NCBI RefSeq assembly: GCF_003419895.1
Contig: NZ_QPMM01000002.1
Span: 1-64,000 of the forward strand
Source: Chitinophaga silvatica
Lineage (GTDB): Bacteria; Bacteroidota; Bacteroidia; Chitinophagales; Chitinophagaceae
DNA: 64,000 nt
Direction: 5' to 3'
The position numbers were made by a program, and so were the translations under genes. This document shows positions 1 to 7,441 of this stretch, in pieces. The notes below the pieces were generated by a model, which did no database searches, had not been told where the DNA came from, and saw nothing but the letters and a program-made list of their open reading frames with translations. How positions within the stretch are numbered: position 1 is the stretch's first letter; each line of letters opens with the position of its first letter.

Positions 1-336
1 GTAGATTGATATTAACATGAAATATATCTACCGGATGAAAATTTAGTTTCGGTGAAATCCTGTTGGGGCAGGGTTTTAGCAAATTATAGTTTCCATATTA
101 TAGAATTGTTTCTTAATAGAGTTGAAATTAGTAGATTGACATTAACATGAAATATATCTACCGGATGAAAATTTAGTTTCGGTGAAATCCTGTTGGGGCA
201 GGGTTTTGGCGAATTACAGTTTCCATATTATAGAATTGTTTCTTAACAGAATTGAAATTAGTAGATTGATATTAACATGAAATATATCTACCGGATGAAA
301 ATTTAGTTTCGATGAAATCCTGTAGGGGCAGGGTTT
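1..336. repeat. 130-bp tandem direct repeat, about 2.6 copies
   Basis: Three head-to-tail copies start at 1, 131 and 261. Copies 1 and 2 are full length (130 bp) and differ at only a few positions; copy 3 matches to about 336 and then diverges. The period is not a multiple of three and the unit has stops in all frames, so it is not a repeated protein segment. Each unit begins with an imperfect hairpin: GTAGAT at its start pairs with ATCTAC about 25 bp later. Copy 3 ends in a perfect 8-bp GC-rich hairpin (326-333 with 339-346). The array runs into the left window edge, so its full size is unknown. Function unknown. Confidence 0.9.
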
Positions 337-372
337 ACCCCTGCCCAGTCTACGGTAAAGGAAATCAGTCCT

Positions 373-392
373 TTAAATTGAATTCAATTTAA
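373..392. other. 20-bp perfect AT-rich palindrome
   Basis: TTAAATTGAATTCAATTTAA reads the same on both strands and lies in the gap between the tandem array and the small minus-strand gene that ends at 513. It could be a protein-binding site or simply chance in AT-rich DNA. The rest of 337-512 shows nothing else recognisable. Confidence 0.4.
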
Positions 393-512
393 TAACATGG
401 CTTTTGCCTCCACACAATCTACCAATCATTTTAGAACCAAGAAGGAATAGAAATCACTCCAAAATAAAATTTCTACAATTTCCAACGTCCATACAGAGAC
501 CTTACAAGTATA

Positions 513-884
513 CTACAATGATACTCTCTCTATTTTAACATAGCTCACGTCTTTACATCTGATTATCAAATCAGAGTCTTTATTTTCTTTCAAAGTTGAT
601 GCTCCGAGTCTTAAGGGAAAGAAATCAAAAGTCAAAACTCCATTTTCCTTGATCAAAAGAGCTTCATTGATAGAAACACTAGCTTCATTTTCATTTTCAA
701 TAAATCGAAAGGAAATCACATCATTAAATGAGAGTTTAATTGTTTCATACTTATAGTCATTTAATTTGTTCATACAATCAATTGTAACTATAATTTCCTT
801 AGAAGCTCCTCTTGTGAAGTATTCGAACTTCAAAATTATTGAATCTGAAAACTGTTCGTATTTATTTTGTATCTCATTTAACAT
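513..884 (-). CDS. hypothetical protein, 123 aa
   Basis: The family is not recognised. The ATG at 884 is preferred; a TTG at 908 in the same frame would add eight residues and has no obvious support. The product has no signal peptide or membrane segment and is rich in charged residues and short alternating hydrophobic stretches, consistent with a small beta-rich cytosolic protein. Its minus-strand neighbour upstream (929-1165) is a frameshifted remnant whose stop lies 44 nt before this start, so the two look like a former two-gene cassette. The isolated position beside a repeat array and the low GC suggest accessory DNA. An immunity-type protein is possible but cannot be shown. Confidence 0.6.
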   Translation of the reverse strand: MLNEIQNKYEQFSDSIILKFEYFTRGASKEIIVTIDCMNKLNDYKYETIKLSFNDVISFRFIENENEASVSINEALLIKENGVLTFDFFPLRLGASTLKENKDSDLIIRCKDVSYVKIERVSL

Positions 885-928
885 GAATAAAATTTTACAA
901 TCACGCAATCTATAGGTAACTCAAATAT

Positions 929-1165
929 TTAGTTGTGTGCCAAATCCTTTATCGCCTGAATTGTTTCTTCACTATCGCACTGTTTTTCAATCTTTTATTG
1001 AAAGCACAAAAGTATCAGAAGCAAAACCTTTTTTTATAAGATTGAGATACTGAATTAATCCTTCAATTAAATACCAATCATTTCTTCGTTAGATCCAACT
1101 CTTGCCCAACCGTCAATGTCACCATTAAATCGCAGGTATATTGTGATTTTAGCTATTGTGATCAC
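929..1165 (-). pseudogene. frameshifted remnant of a small unknown gene
   Basis: Minus-strand translation gives protein-like sequence that changes frame twice. From a GTG at 1165 it reads ...FNGDIDGWARVGSNEE, then needs one extra base near 1081 to continue as NDWYLIEGLIQYLNLIKKGF...VLSIK, then shifts again near 988 to end as IEKQCDSEETIQAIKDLAHN and a stop at 929-931. Each piece looks like real coding sequence and together they give about 78 residues. Both breaks lie at short A runs, so mutation or assembly error are both possible. The family is not recognised. It sits directly upstream of the 513-884 gene on the same strand. Confidence 0.55.
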
Positions 1166-1190
1166 AGGCTAAGGATATTATTTTTTTAAC

Positions 1191-1233
1191 AAAAAAAAGA
1201 GATTGCAAAAGCGAAAATACTCATGCAATCTCT
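1191..1233 (-). terminator. rho-independent terminator after the MutS-like gene
   Basis: A perfect 10-bp stem (1198-1207 with 1224-1233, AGAGATTGCA / TGCAATCTCT) with a 16-nt loop is followed on the minus strand by a run of eight T. It lies 24 bp past the stop of the MutS-like gene, in the expected orientation. Confidence 0.85.
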
Positions 1234-1256
1234 TTAAAATATATCTATCAAAATAT

Positions 1257-2585
1257 CTACTTTATCTCCTTCAACAAATCCAATACTTTCTCCCGTTTAA
1301 GAATGAGATATCCGATCTTCTCTTTTGCAATTCCATCTTTCAATTGATAGGTAAAATGAAGATCATCATCAATTACAGTCGATTCAAAATATTTAAATTG
1401 AATTCTCTTTTCTCCGCTTAAATCTTCTGCAATTTCATACAGGTGTGTGCTTAGGATAAAGAGACAATTAGAACTTTGTAATAAACCTCTGATTACCGCC
1501 AGAGAACAGTTTCGGGCATCTTCAATATTAGTACCTTTAAACATTTCATCTATCAGCACCAACCACTTTTTACCGTTATTGATCTGGATGATTGTGTTTT
1601 TGATCCTTAATACTTCACTAAAGAAATAACTTTCCCCCTTGAAGATATTATCCTGTACCTGGATGTTACTGAAGATGCCATCAAAAAAGCTTAGCTGCAT
1701 CTTTTGTGCAGGCACACCCATGCCAATATGGGCAAGGAATGTAGCTACTCCCACTGCTTTGATATAGGTAGTTTTTCCTGCCATATTTGCACCGGTGAGG
1801 AACATAAAATGACTGATTGCATCGAGCCTTACATCATAGGCAACAGGATTGCTAAGAATAATATGATATAACTGATCTGCTATAATCAGCGGATGCTCAG
1901 TCTCTATAAACTGTGGGAAGGTCAGTTTGTAGCTTTTTACGGCTTTGGCCATTGAATAGAAGGCATCCAGTTGCTGATAAATAACCACCAGTTCATTGAC
2001 CGCTTTGCGGTGTTGTGATCTGATTAAATTATCGAATCGCAGGATTTCAATAAAATTGAGTTTCCCTGTTTCATCCGATTTAAGTATTTCGTAAAAATCT
2101 TTTCTTGAAAGCAGTTGCTGGGCTCTGTCTAACAGTATTTTCAGCGTCTTAGGGGTCTTGTCTGTATTGAAGCCGTTGATTAATTCTCTGTAGCCTTTAA
2201 GCAAGTTTATAAGTTGGGCAAAAGAGAATTTGATAAACCCAAAATCCGGTGCATACAGGGTTTTTTTGATGGCAGCCTGAATATAGAGTGCCACTCCATC
2301 TGCATGGCCGATAGGTTCTATCTGTGCTTCCATGTAGTTTTCTACTACTACTATTGTACCGTTGGAAATGCTAACTGGCCAGTTACCTTCGTTCTCTAAC
2401 AAAAACTGGATTGCTGCCTGTCTGTTGGTTATTTCCTGGATATTCTGGAGCGGATTACTAAAAAGATAACGTAGGTGCTCACGGCCGCCTGCTGTAGTAG
2501 TAAAATCAAGCCGGTGAAAGAGAGAATACTCTTCCTCGCGGTTGAAAATAGAGAGATCGTAATAGGAGGTTTTGTCCAGTTGCAT
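1257..2585 (-). CDS. MutS-family ATPase (short MutS-like protein)
   Basis: 442 aa carrying only the core (lever) and C-terminal ATPase parts of the MutS family. Walker A is GANMAGKTTY near 265-274, the signature stretch GESYFFSEV near 317-325, Walker B LVLIDE near 342-347, and the STH switch near 379-381. At about half the length of MutS it lacks the N-terminal mismatch-recognition and connector domains, and there is no C-terminal Smr nuclease domain. Such short MutS homologues are common in Bacteroidota; their DNA substrate is not established, so a mismatch-repair role should not be assumed. The start at 2585 gives a good N-terminus. It is a single-gene unit with its own terminator. Confidence 0.88.
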   Translation of the reverse strand: MQLDKTSYYDLSIFNREEEYSLFHRLDFTTTAGGREHLRYLFSNPLQNIQEITNRQAAIQFLLENEGNWPVSISNGTIVVVENYMEAQIEPIGHADGVALYIQAAIKKTLYAPDFGFIKFSFAQLINLLKGYRELINGFNTDKTPKTLKILLDRAQQLLSRKDFYEILKSDETGKLNFIEILRFDNLIRSQHRKAVNELVVIYQQLDAFYSMAKAVKSYKLTFPQFIETEHPLIIADQLYHIILSNPVAYDVRLDAISHFMFLTGANMAGKTTYIKAVGVATFLAHIGMGVPAQKMQLSFFDGIFSNIQVQDNIFKGESYFFSEVLRIKNTIIQINNGKKWLVLIDEMFKGTNIEDARNCSLAVIRGLLQSSNCLFILSTHLYEIAEDLSGEKRIQFKYFESTVIDDDLHFTYQLKDGIAKEKIGYLILKREKVLDLLKEIK

Positions 2586-2644
2586 GCAGCTTCGTTTTAG
2601 TGACTATACGTTGATAGATGCAAGGATAAAAAAAATCCATATCA

Positions 2645-2678
2645 GATGCAGGATTTTTTTAATAAAAAACCCTGCATC
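2645..2678 (-). terminator. terminator-like hairpin after pyrC
   Basis: GATGCAGG at 2645-2652 pairs perfectly with CCTGCATC at 2671-2678. The inner part is a T run facing an A run, so the helix can extend further. It lies just past the stop of the dihydroorotase gene. The T tract is within the stem rather than after it, so efficiency is uncertain. Confidence 0.5.
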
Positions 2679-2687
2679 GAATAAAAT

Positions 2688-4034
2688 TTATCTGCTGAAT
2701 GCTAAGCGCTGGCCCTTAACATTCTCATTGAAAATACCATTTTCGTAGGCGAGATGGCCGCTCACAAAGGTATGAGTGATGGCTGAAGGGAAAGTATGAC
2801 CGGTAAACGGACTCCAACCACATTTGTAATAGATATTATCTTTTTCTACCGTGCTTTTTCCATTCAGGTCTACTATTACACAGTCGGCATAATATCCTTC
2901 CCGCAGAAATCCTCTTTCCTTAATCTGGAAGCAGATAGCCGGAGCATGTGACATCTTGTTTACCAGTTGTTCCAGTGTTAACTTTCCTTGTTTCACATAC
3001 TCGAGCATGAGCAGCAGACTATGTTGAACTAACGGTACTCCTGATGGAGCCTGGGTATAAGGTTGTTGTTTCTCTTCCCAGGTATGAGGAGCATGGTCTG
3101 TTGCAATAATATCCAATCTGTCGTCCAGCAATCCTTGCCAGAGGGCATCTCTGTTATCGGGAGATTTAATAGCCGGATTACATTTGATCAGATTACCATA
3201 CTTCGCATAATCGTCTGAAGTAAAGTGCAGGTGATGCACGCATACTTCATTGGTAATTCTTTTCTCCGCTAATGGCAGCATATTGCTGAAGAGTTGCAGC
3301 TCCCGCCCGGTGGAGATATGCAGGATATGCAAACGGGCATTATGTTTTTGGGCAAACTGAATGGCTACTAAGGAAGATTCGAAGCAGGCTTCCACATTTC
3401 TGATCAGCGGATGATCTGCTGTAGTCAGGTTTTCTGTTCCTTTCTCTTTGATGAAGGCTTCCATATTCTGACGAATGATCTTTTCATCTTCACAATGGGT
3501 AGCGATCAGCAATTCACTATTACCAAATATTTTTTCCAGTGTGAGGTAATTATCTACCAGCATATTACCGGTAGAAGAACCCATAAATATTTTTATACCA
3601 CAAACACTGTCTTTCTTTGCGTTTGTTTTAAGTACTTCTTCAGCATTATCGTTGGCTACTCCCATGAAGAAAGAATAGTTTGCGAGGGAGTGCTGACGGC
3701 CTAATTCATATTTATCTTCGAGTAGCTCCTGAGTGAGTGCTGCAGGTTTGGTATTTGGCATTTCCATGAAGGAAGTAGTACCGCCTGCTACTGCTGCCCG
3801 GGCTTCTGTATAGATGGTAGCTTTTTGCGTTAAACCTGGTTCCCGGAAGTGTACCTGATCATCAATAACGCCAGGGATCAGATGCTTTCCTTCTCCATTT
3901 ATCTCTGTATAATTTCCAGTTACTGTAAGGTTCGGGGCCATTTTTTCAATACGGCCATCTTTGATCCAAACATCCTGAACTGTGGTATTACCTTCGTTTA
4001 CCACAGCTATATTTCGTATAAGATAGTTTTGCAT
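2688..4034 (-). CDS. pyrC: dihydroorotase (class I type)
   Basis: 448 aa amidohydrolase that cyclises carbamoyl-aspartate to dihydroorotate in cytosolic pyrimidine synthesis. Seen: the N-terminal metal site IDDQVHFREPG near 57-67, the carboxylated-lysine motif GIKIFMGSSTG (Lys near 148), His near 180 in ATHCEDE, HILHIS near 236-241, and the catalytic Asp in ATDHAPH near 313. The first His of the usual HxH pair is Gln here (QVH), while all other ligands are kept; from memory this occurs in other Bacteroidota PyrC proteins, so I infer the enzyme is active. It is transcribed alone, with a 37-bp gap to the porT stop. An allantoinase or hydantoinase assignment is less likely given the DHOase-type motifs. 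Confidence 0.92.
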   Translation of the reverse strand: MQNYLIRNIAVVNEGNTTVQDVWIKDGRIEKMAPNLTVTGNYTEINGEGKHLIPGVIDDQVHFREPGLTQKATIYTEARAAVAGGTTSFMEMPNTKPAALTQELLEDKYELGRQHSLANYSFFMGVANDNAEEVLKTNAKKDSVCGIKIFMGSSTGNMLVDNYLTLEKIFGNSELLIATHCEDEKIIRQNMEAFIKEKGTENLTTADHPLIRNVEACFESSLVAIQFAQKHNARLHILHISTGRELQLFSNMLPLAEKRITNEVCVHHLHFTSDDYAKYGNLIKCNPAIKSPDNRDALWQGLLDDRLDIIATDHAPHTWEEKQQPYTQAPSGVPLVQHSLLLMLEYVKQGKLTLEQLVNKMSHAPAICFQIKERGFLREGYYADCVIVDLNGKSTVEKDNIYYKCGWSPFTGHTFPSAITHTFVSGHLAYENGIFNENVKGQRLAFSR

Positions 4035-4071
4035 GGCACAAAGGTAAAACTATACCTCAAATAGATTGCTA

Positions 4072-4773
4072 TTAACCTTCAAGGTGGATGGAAAAGACAA
4101 ACATGCGTGATTGTAGTTTGTCTATCACATTGGAGTATCTGAGATTTGGATCCTTTACATGCACATTGCCGAATCCGTTACTGATCTTGAATTCAGGGCT
4201 AAAAATGAAGCTCTCGAAATAAAACTCAAAGCCAGCTCCTAATTCATAGCCATAATCACTTTTCTTGATTTTAACGAGGTCATCTGCCCGGCGAAGCCGT
4301 GCATTGGAAGAGAGATCATAATCGTATTTGAGGCCGGCAATGGTATAAACCCTCATGTTGCCGATACGATCCGACTTAAATTTAATTTGCAGCGGGAAGC
4401 TTAATAAGATAGACTCTATCCTTTTCTCAGTATCCTCGGGTTTTGGATAGGTATCTCTATAATAAAGGTTCTTGGAAGCGAAAATCAACTGTGGATTAAA
4501 TCGAAGGTCGAAATGTTCGGAAAGGCGGGCATTAGCCAGCAAACCAAGGTTGAACCCCATAGTTTTAAGAGGTTCTGCTACCATAATAGAGTCTGTTGCC
4601 AGAAAAGCCGGTGAATGCTCTAATTTGAAATACGACTGGTTAGCGGCCAGTGTAATTCCGAAATAATAGGGTTTTGCATCATGTTCAATCATATTCAGGT
4701 TTTGCTGTGCCTTAGTTGTAAGGGCCAGCACCGAAAAAATGACTATTAGCGAGTAGCGCAATAGATGGAACAT
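4072..4773 (-). CDS. porT: PorT family protein (type IX secretion, outer membrane)
   Basis: About 233 aa from the ATG at 4773; an ATG at 4797 would add eight residues. It has a signal peptide (hydrophobic stretch ending LALTTKAQQ) and then a sequence of alternating beta strands and turns ending in an aromatic residue pattern, as in the outer-membrane beta-barrel 2 fold. The family and the location immediately after ubiE match PorT/SprT, a component needed for type IX secretion in Bacteroidota. The gene overlaps the 3' end of ubiE by 28 nt (52 nt with the earlier start), so translation is probably coupled. The identification rests partly on gene order; a generic outer-membrane beta-barrel protein is the alternative. 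Confidence 0.78.
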   Translation of the reverse strand: MFHLLRYSLIVIFSVLALTTKAQQNLNMIEHDAKPYYFGITLAANQSYFKLEHSPAFLATDSIMVAEPLKTMGFNLGLLANARLSEHFDLRFNPQLIFASKNLYYRDTYPKPEDTEKRIESILLSFPLQIKFKSDRIGNMRVYTIAGLKYDYDLSSNARLRRADDLVKIKKSDYGYELGAGFEFYFESFIFSPEFKISNGFGNVHVKDPNLRYSNVIDKLQSRMFVFSIHLEG

Positions 4774-5492
4774 ATGCCGAATGATAGCGTTTTGCATGTA
4801 ACGGCTTGGAAACCAACGTTATTTAAAATAGTTTTCATCGCTTCGCCCTGAGGAAATGCTTTTACAGATTCTGGCAGATAACTATAGGCCTCCTGGCTTT
4901 TAGCGATCCATTTACCGATCAGGGGAGTTATATAACGAAAATACAAATTATATAATTGCTTAATAGGAAAAACTGTCGGATTAGAAAATTCTAATATCAC
5001 TAATTTGCCACCAGGTTTTAACACCCGGCACATTTCTGCCAGTCCTTTTTCCAGATTTTCAAAGTTTCTAACCCCAAAAGCAACGGTTATGGCATCAAAC
5101 GTTTTGTCCTGAAAACTTATTGTTTCACTATCTCCGGCCTGCAAGGTAATTTTATTGCTTAATCCCAGCTTTTCCACCTTTTCTCTGCCATGAGCGAGCA
5201 TTCCTTCAGAAATATCAATCCCTACGATTTTTTCAGGGTTTAGCCTTTTTTCTGCCATAATCGCAAAATCTCCGGTGCCGGTAGCTACATCAAGCATGGT
5301 TTTAGGCTGTATGGAACGTAAATAATTCAGGGCTTTTTTTCTCCATATAATGTCAATACCCATCGACATAAAATGGTTAAGAAAGTCATATCGATAAGCA
5401 ATATTATCGAACATGGTCGCTATCTGCTCCTTCTTGCTTAATTTTGACCCTTCGAAGGGTACAATCTTCTGAACATCTTGCATTTCTGACAT
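4746..5492 (-). CDS. ubiE: demethylmenaquinone methyltransferase
   Basis: About 248 aa SAM-dependent methyltransferase (UbiE/MenG) that makes menaquinone from demethylmenaquinone. Seen: ubiE signature near the N-terminus (KKEQIATMFDNIAYRYDFLNH), SAM motif I MLDVATGTGDFA, the acidic loop VGIDIS, the signature AFGVRNFENLEKGL, and LKPGGKLVILEFS. The ATG at 5492 is chosen over one at 5522 because family members start close to the KKEQ motif and a TAnnTTTG element sits six bases upstream of it. The gene is divergent from engB and overlaps porT downstream. Menaquinone, not ubiquinone, is expected in this phylum, so menG is an equally good name. Confidence 0.93.
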   Translation of the reverse strand: MSEMQDVQKIVPFEGSKLSKKEQIATMFDNIAYRYDFLNHFMSMGIDIIWRKKALNYLRSIQPKTMLDVATGTGDFAIMAEKRLNPEKIVGIDISEGMLAHGREKVEKLGLSNKITLQAGDSETISFQDKTFDAITVAFGVRNFENLEKGLAEMCRVLKPGGKLVILEFSNPTVFPIKQLYNLYFRYITPLIGKWIAKSQEAYSYLPESVKAFPQGEAMKTILNNVGFQAVTCKTLSFGICSIYCATR

Positions 5493-5498
5493 AGTGCG

Positions 5499-5506
5499 CA
5501 AAGTTA
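5499..5506 (-). promoter_or_regulatory. -7 promoter element for ubiE
   Basis: On the minus strand the sequence is TAACTTTG, which matches the Bacteroidota -7 consensus TAnnTTTG. It is only six bases before the ATG at 5492, implying a leaderless or nearly leaderless mRNA. No clear -33 TTTG is present at the expected distance. Confidence 0.45.
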
Positions 5507-5560
5507 AGTGAAATGTCGGCATGCTGTATCAGATTTTATATATAACAAAGCAGTTTCAAT

Positions 5561-6169
5561 ATGGTTATCAAAACGGCAACATATCTTATTAGTAGCCCGG
5601 ACTGGACGAAATGTCCAAAGCCTGATTATCCCGAATACGCATTCATCGGGCGTTCCAACGTTGGTAAATCATCGTTGATCAATTTGTTGACAAATAATGA
5701 AAAGCTGGCGAAAACTTCCGGTACTCCAGGTAAAACTCAACTGATCAATCATTTTGAGATCAATAATGCCTGGTATCTGGTAGATTTACCCGGTTATGGA
5801 TTTGCGAAAAGAAGTATGTCGCAACGTAAGCAATGGGAAAAAATGATTGAAGATTACCTGCGCAAACGTGAGAACCTGATGAATGTGTTTGTATTGATAG
5901 ATAGCAGACATAGTCCTCAGAAACTCGATATCGATTTTATTAATCAGTTGGGAGAATGGCAGATTCCTTTTAGCTTGGTATTTACCAAAGCCGATAAGAG
6001 CACACAGCTTGAGGTAAGCCGGAATATCAAGTCTTTCCTTAACAAGATGAAAGAATCCTGGGAATTCTTACCACCTCATTTTGTAACATCTACTGTAAAG
6101 AAAAGTGGGAGGGATAAGATATTGGATTATATAGAAGAATTAAATGTGCAGTTCAGAGCTATTGCATAG
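5561..6169 (+). CDS. engB: ribosome biogenesis GTPase EngB/YsxC
   Basis: 202 aa, the usual length for this TRAFAC-class GTPase, which acts in assembly of the large ribosomal subunit. Seen: G1 GRSNVGKSS at 30-38, G2 region TSGTPGKTQ near 52-60, G3 DLPGYG near 75-80, G4 TKAD near 142-145, and a late basic C-terminus. The start at 5561 matches the usual family N-terminus ahead of the G1 loop. It is divergently arranged with ubiE (68 bp between starts) and convergent with the YkuK-like gene. Confidence 0.95.
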   Translation: MVIKTATYLISSPDWTKCPKPDYPEYAFIGRSNVGKSSLINLLTNNEKLAKTSGTPGKTQLINHFEINNAWYLVDLPGYGFAKRSMSQRKQWEKMIEDYLRKRENLMNVFVLIDSRHSPQKLDIDFINQLGEWQIPFSLVFTKADKSTQLEVSRNIKSFLNKMKESWEFLPPHFVTSTVKKSGRDKILDYIEELNVQFRAIA

Positions 6170-6185
6170 GGGAGAAAAAGCCTTA

Positions 6186-6203
6186 CAACGTGATAGCACG
6201 TTG
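6186..6203 (+). terminator. hairpin after engB
   Basis: CAACGTG at 6186-6192 and CACGTTG at 6197-6203 form a perfect 7-bp stem with a 4-nt loop, 17 bp after the engB stop. Only a weak AT-rich stretch follows, so this may be a weak terminator or only a stabilising hairpin. Confidence 0.4.
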
Positions 6204-6246
6204 ATAATATAATTTGAGAGAGGTACACAAACAGTTAGTAGTGGCG

Positions 6247-6720
6247 CTAATTAACTACTTTATTAGCGCAGCTACTGCTGGCAAATGCTTCGGGCTTGGC
6301 CTTAAATGCGAAGCCCATTCCAAGAATATAACCCATAGCTTCGTGAAGCGCCAGATTACTCTTGAATTGTGGGTTAGTATTTATGTCGGCATGTACTTCC
6401 ATGTCAACATCATACTCAGTAAACAGATCACAGAGTTCATAAGCAATTTCAATGCTTTTAGCTACTTCCACTAACATACGCTCTTTGATGGTATAGCGTT
6501 CTTTAGATTTTTCGTTGTGGATAAACATGAAACCTCCATGACCTTCTCTCAGGAATACGATAACGGTAGCAAATTCCGTATCTACACCTTTTACCTGAGA
6601 ATCGGTGCCAATGCAAACTTTCAGATGAAATCCCTCTGCTGATTCTCTAATAATGGCCTGGCGTACTTCTTCCTTGATTGGAAGATGGATCGCTTCTCCA
6701 TTAAATCTTCTCCAGATCAT
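6247..6720 (-). CDS. YkuK family RNase H-like protein
   Basis: 157 aa from the ATG at 6720 (MIWRRFNGEAIHLP...). A longer open frame to 6807 has an unlikely N-terminus. The sequence matches the YkuK/DUF458 family, a predicted ribonuclease H-like fold: an acidic strand CIGTDSQVKG near 46-55, a second strand with VIVFLREGHGGFMF, an invariant-looking NEKSKERYTIKERMLVEV block, and the late VDMEVHADINTNPQFKSN segment. The acidic residues in GTDSQ and HADIN are the probable metal ligands. Biological function is not established. The stop lies within a small hairpin (6244-6269). Confidence 0.8.
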   Translation of the reverse strand: MIWRRFNGEAIHLPIKEEVRQAIIRESAEGFHLKVCIGTDSQVKGVDTEFATVIVFLREGHGGFMFIHNEKSKERYTIKERMLVEVAKSIEIAYELCDLFTEYDVDMEVHADINTNPQFKSNLALHEAMGYILGMGFAFKAKPEAFASSSCANKVVN

Positions 6721-6865
6721 AAAATGTATAATTAAAGGGTGAACATGCGTAATTGGGTTTATACTAACTGCCTGCCTGATGAAGTAAAGCCATGCTGGGT
6801 GGGTCAACAGAATGGGATGTTCAATGGGGGATAACAGCTATTTGCACTAATATACGAATATTTCC

Positions 6866-7034
6866 CGCAAAGGCGCAAAGATTAATATTAAGGCAGCAAG
6901 GATTTTTTTAAGATTTTATTAAGGAATTTTCAACGGTTTAACTTACTGGAAACTTTCCTGCAATTCTTAAAAACATTTGCTTCAAATCTTAAAAAAATCC
7001 TTGCTGCCTTAATATTAATCTTTGCGCCTTTGCG
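6866..7034. repeat. 51-bp perfect inverted repeat with 67-bp loop
   Basis: Positions 6866-6916 and 6984-7034 are exact reverse complements over 51 bp, separated by 67 bp. Each arm contains the short direct-repeat style motif CGCAAAGGCGCAAAG, an AT-rich palindromic piece (ATTAATATTAAG) and an A7/T7 run. The element fills almost the whole gap between the YkuK-like gene and the CoA-binding gene, both on the minus strand. No ORF lies in the loop. It could be a foldback or MITE-like repeat, or a strong transcript hairpin. Confidence 0.95.
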
Positions 7035-7045
7035 AGCAATTGATG

Positions 7046-7423
7046 CTAAAACTGATTAGTACTAAGTAATACCAGAGTACAAGCTTCTACTGGTTGTATG
7101 TTATGTTCACGGGCTATTTCTTCGAGCTCGGGATTCTCGGCACCTGGATTAAAAATAATCCTCTTTGGCTGCAACTGCAGAATATAATCATAGTATTCTT
7201 TTTGAGCTATTGGGTTCAGATACATTGTTACCGTATCTACCTTTTCCAGCGGAGGATGTGTAGCAATAATAGGAGTATTACCTATCGTTGCTTCACGCTT
7301 TCCTATGGCCACCACAGGATGACCTTTGGCTTGTAATCTGTTTACAGCCATATTGCTATACCTTTCAGGATTAGGGGAAGCACCTAACACTACTGTGAGC
7401 TTTTTATTTTCGGTATTTTCCAT
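7046..7423 (-). CDS. CoA-binding domain protein (YccU type)
   Basis: 125 aa with one Rossmann-like CoA-binding domain of the succinyl-CoA synthetase alpha type. Seen: the nucleotide-binding turn VLGASPNPERYSNMA at 11-25, then GHPVVAIGKRE, and the late IIFNPGAENPELEEIAREHNI. There is no second catalytic domain, so it is a stand-alone binder whose substrate is unknown. It is 18 bp from the epimerase gene upstream and probably co-transcribed with it; the large inverted repeat follows its 3' end. Confidence 0.82.
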   Translation of the reverse strand: MENTENKKLTVVLGASPNPERYSNMAVNRLQAKGHPVVAIGKREATIGNTPIIATHPPLEKVDTVTMYLNPIAQKEYYDYILQLQPKRIIFNPGAENPELEEIAREHNIQPVEACTLVLLSTNQF

Positions 7424-7441
7424 ACCTCTAAGTTACTGATT

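Noticed and set aside
1..346. CRISPR array
   Set aside because: The repeat unit is 130 bp with no short constant repeat alternating with unique spacers, and no cas genes are present.
6244..6269. Hairpin overlapping the stop codon of the YkuK-like gene
   Set aside because: Perfect 8-bp stem, but lies across the stop codon without a following T run; not called as a terminator.
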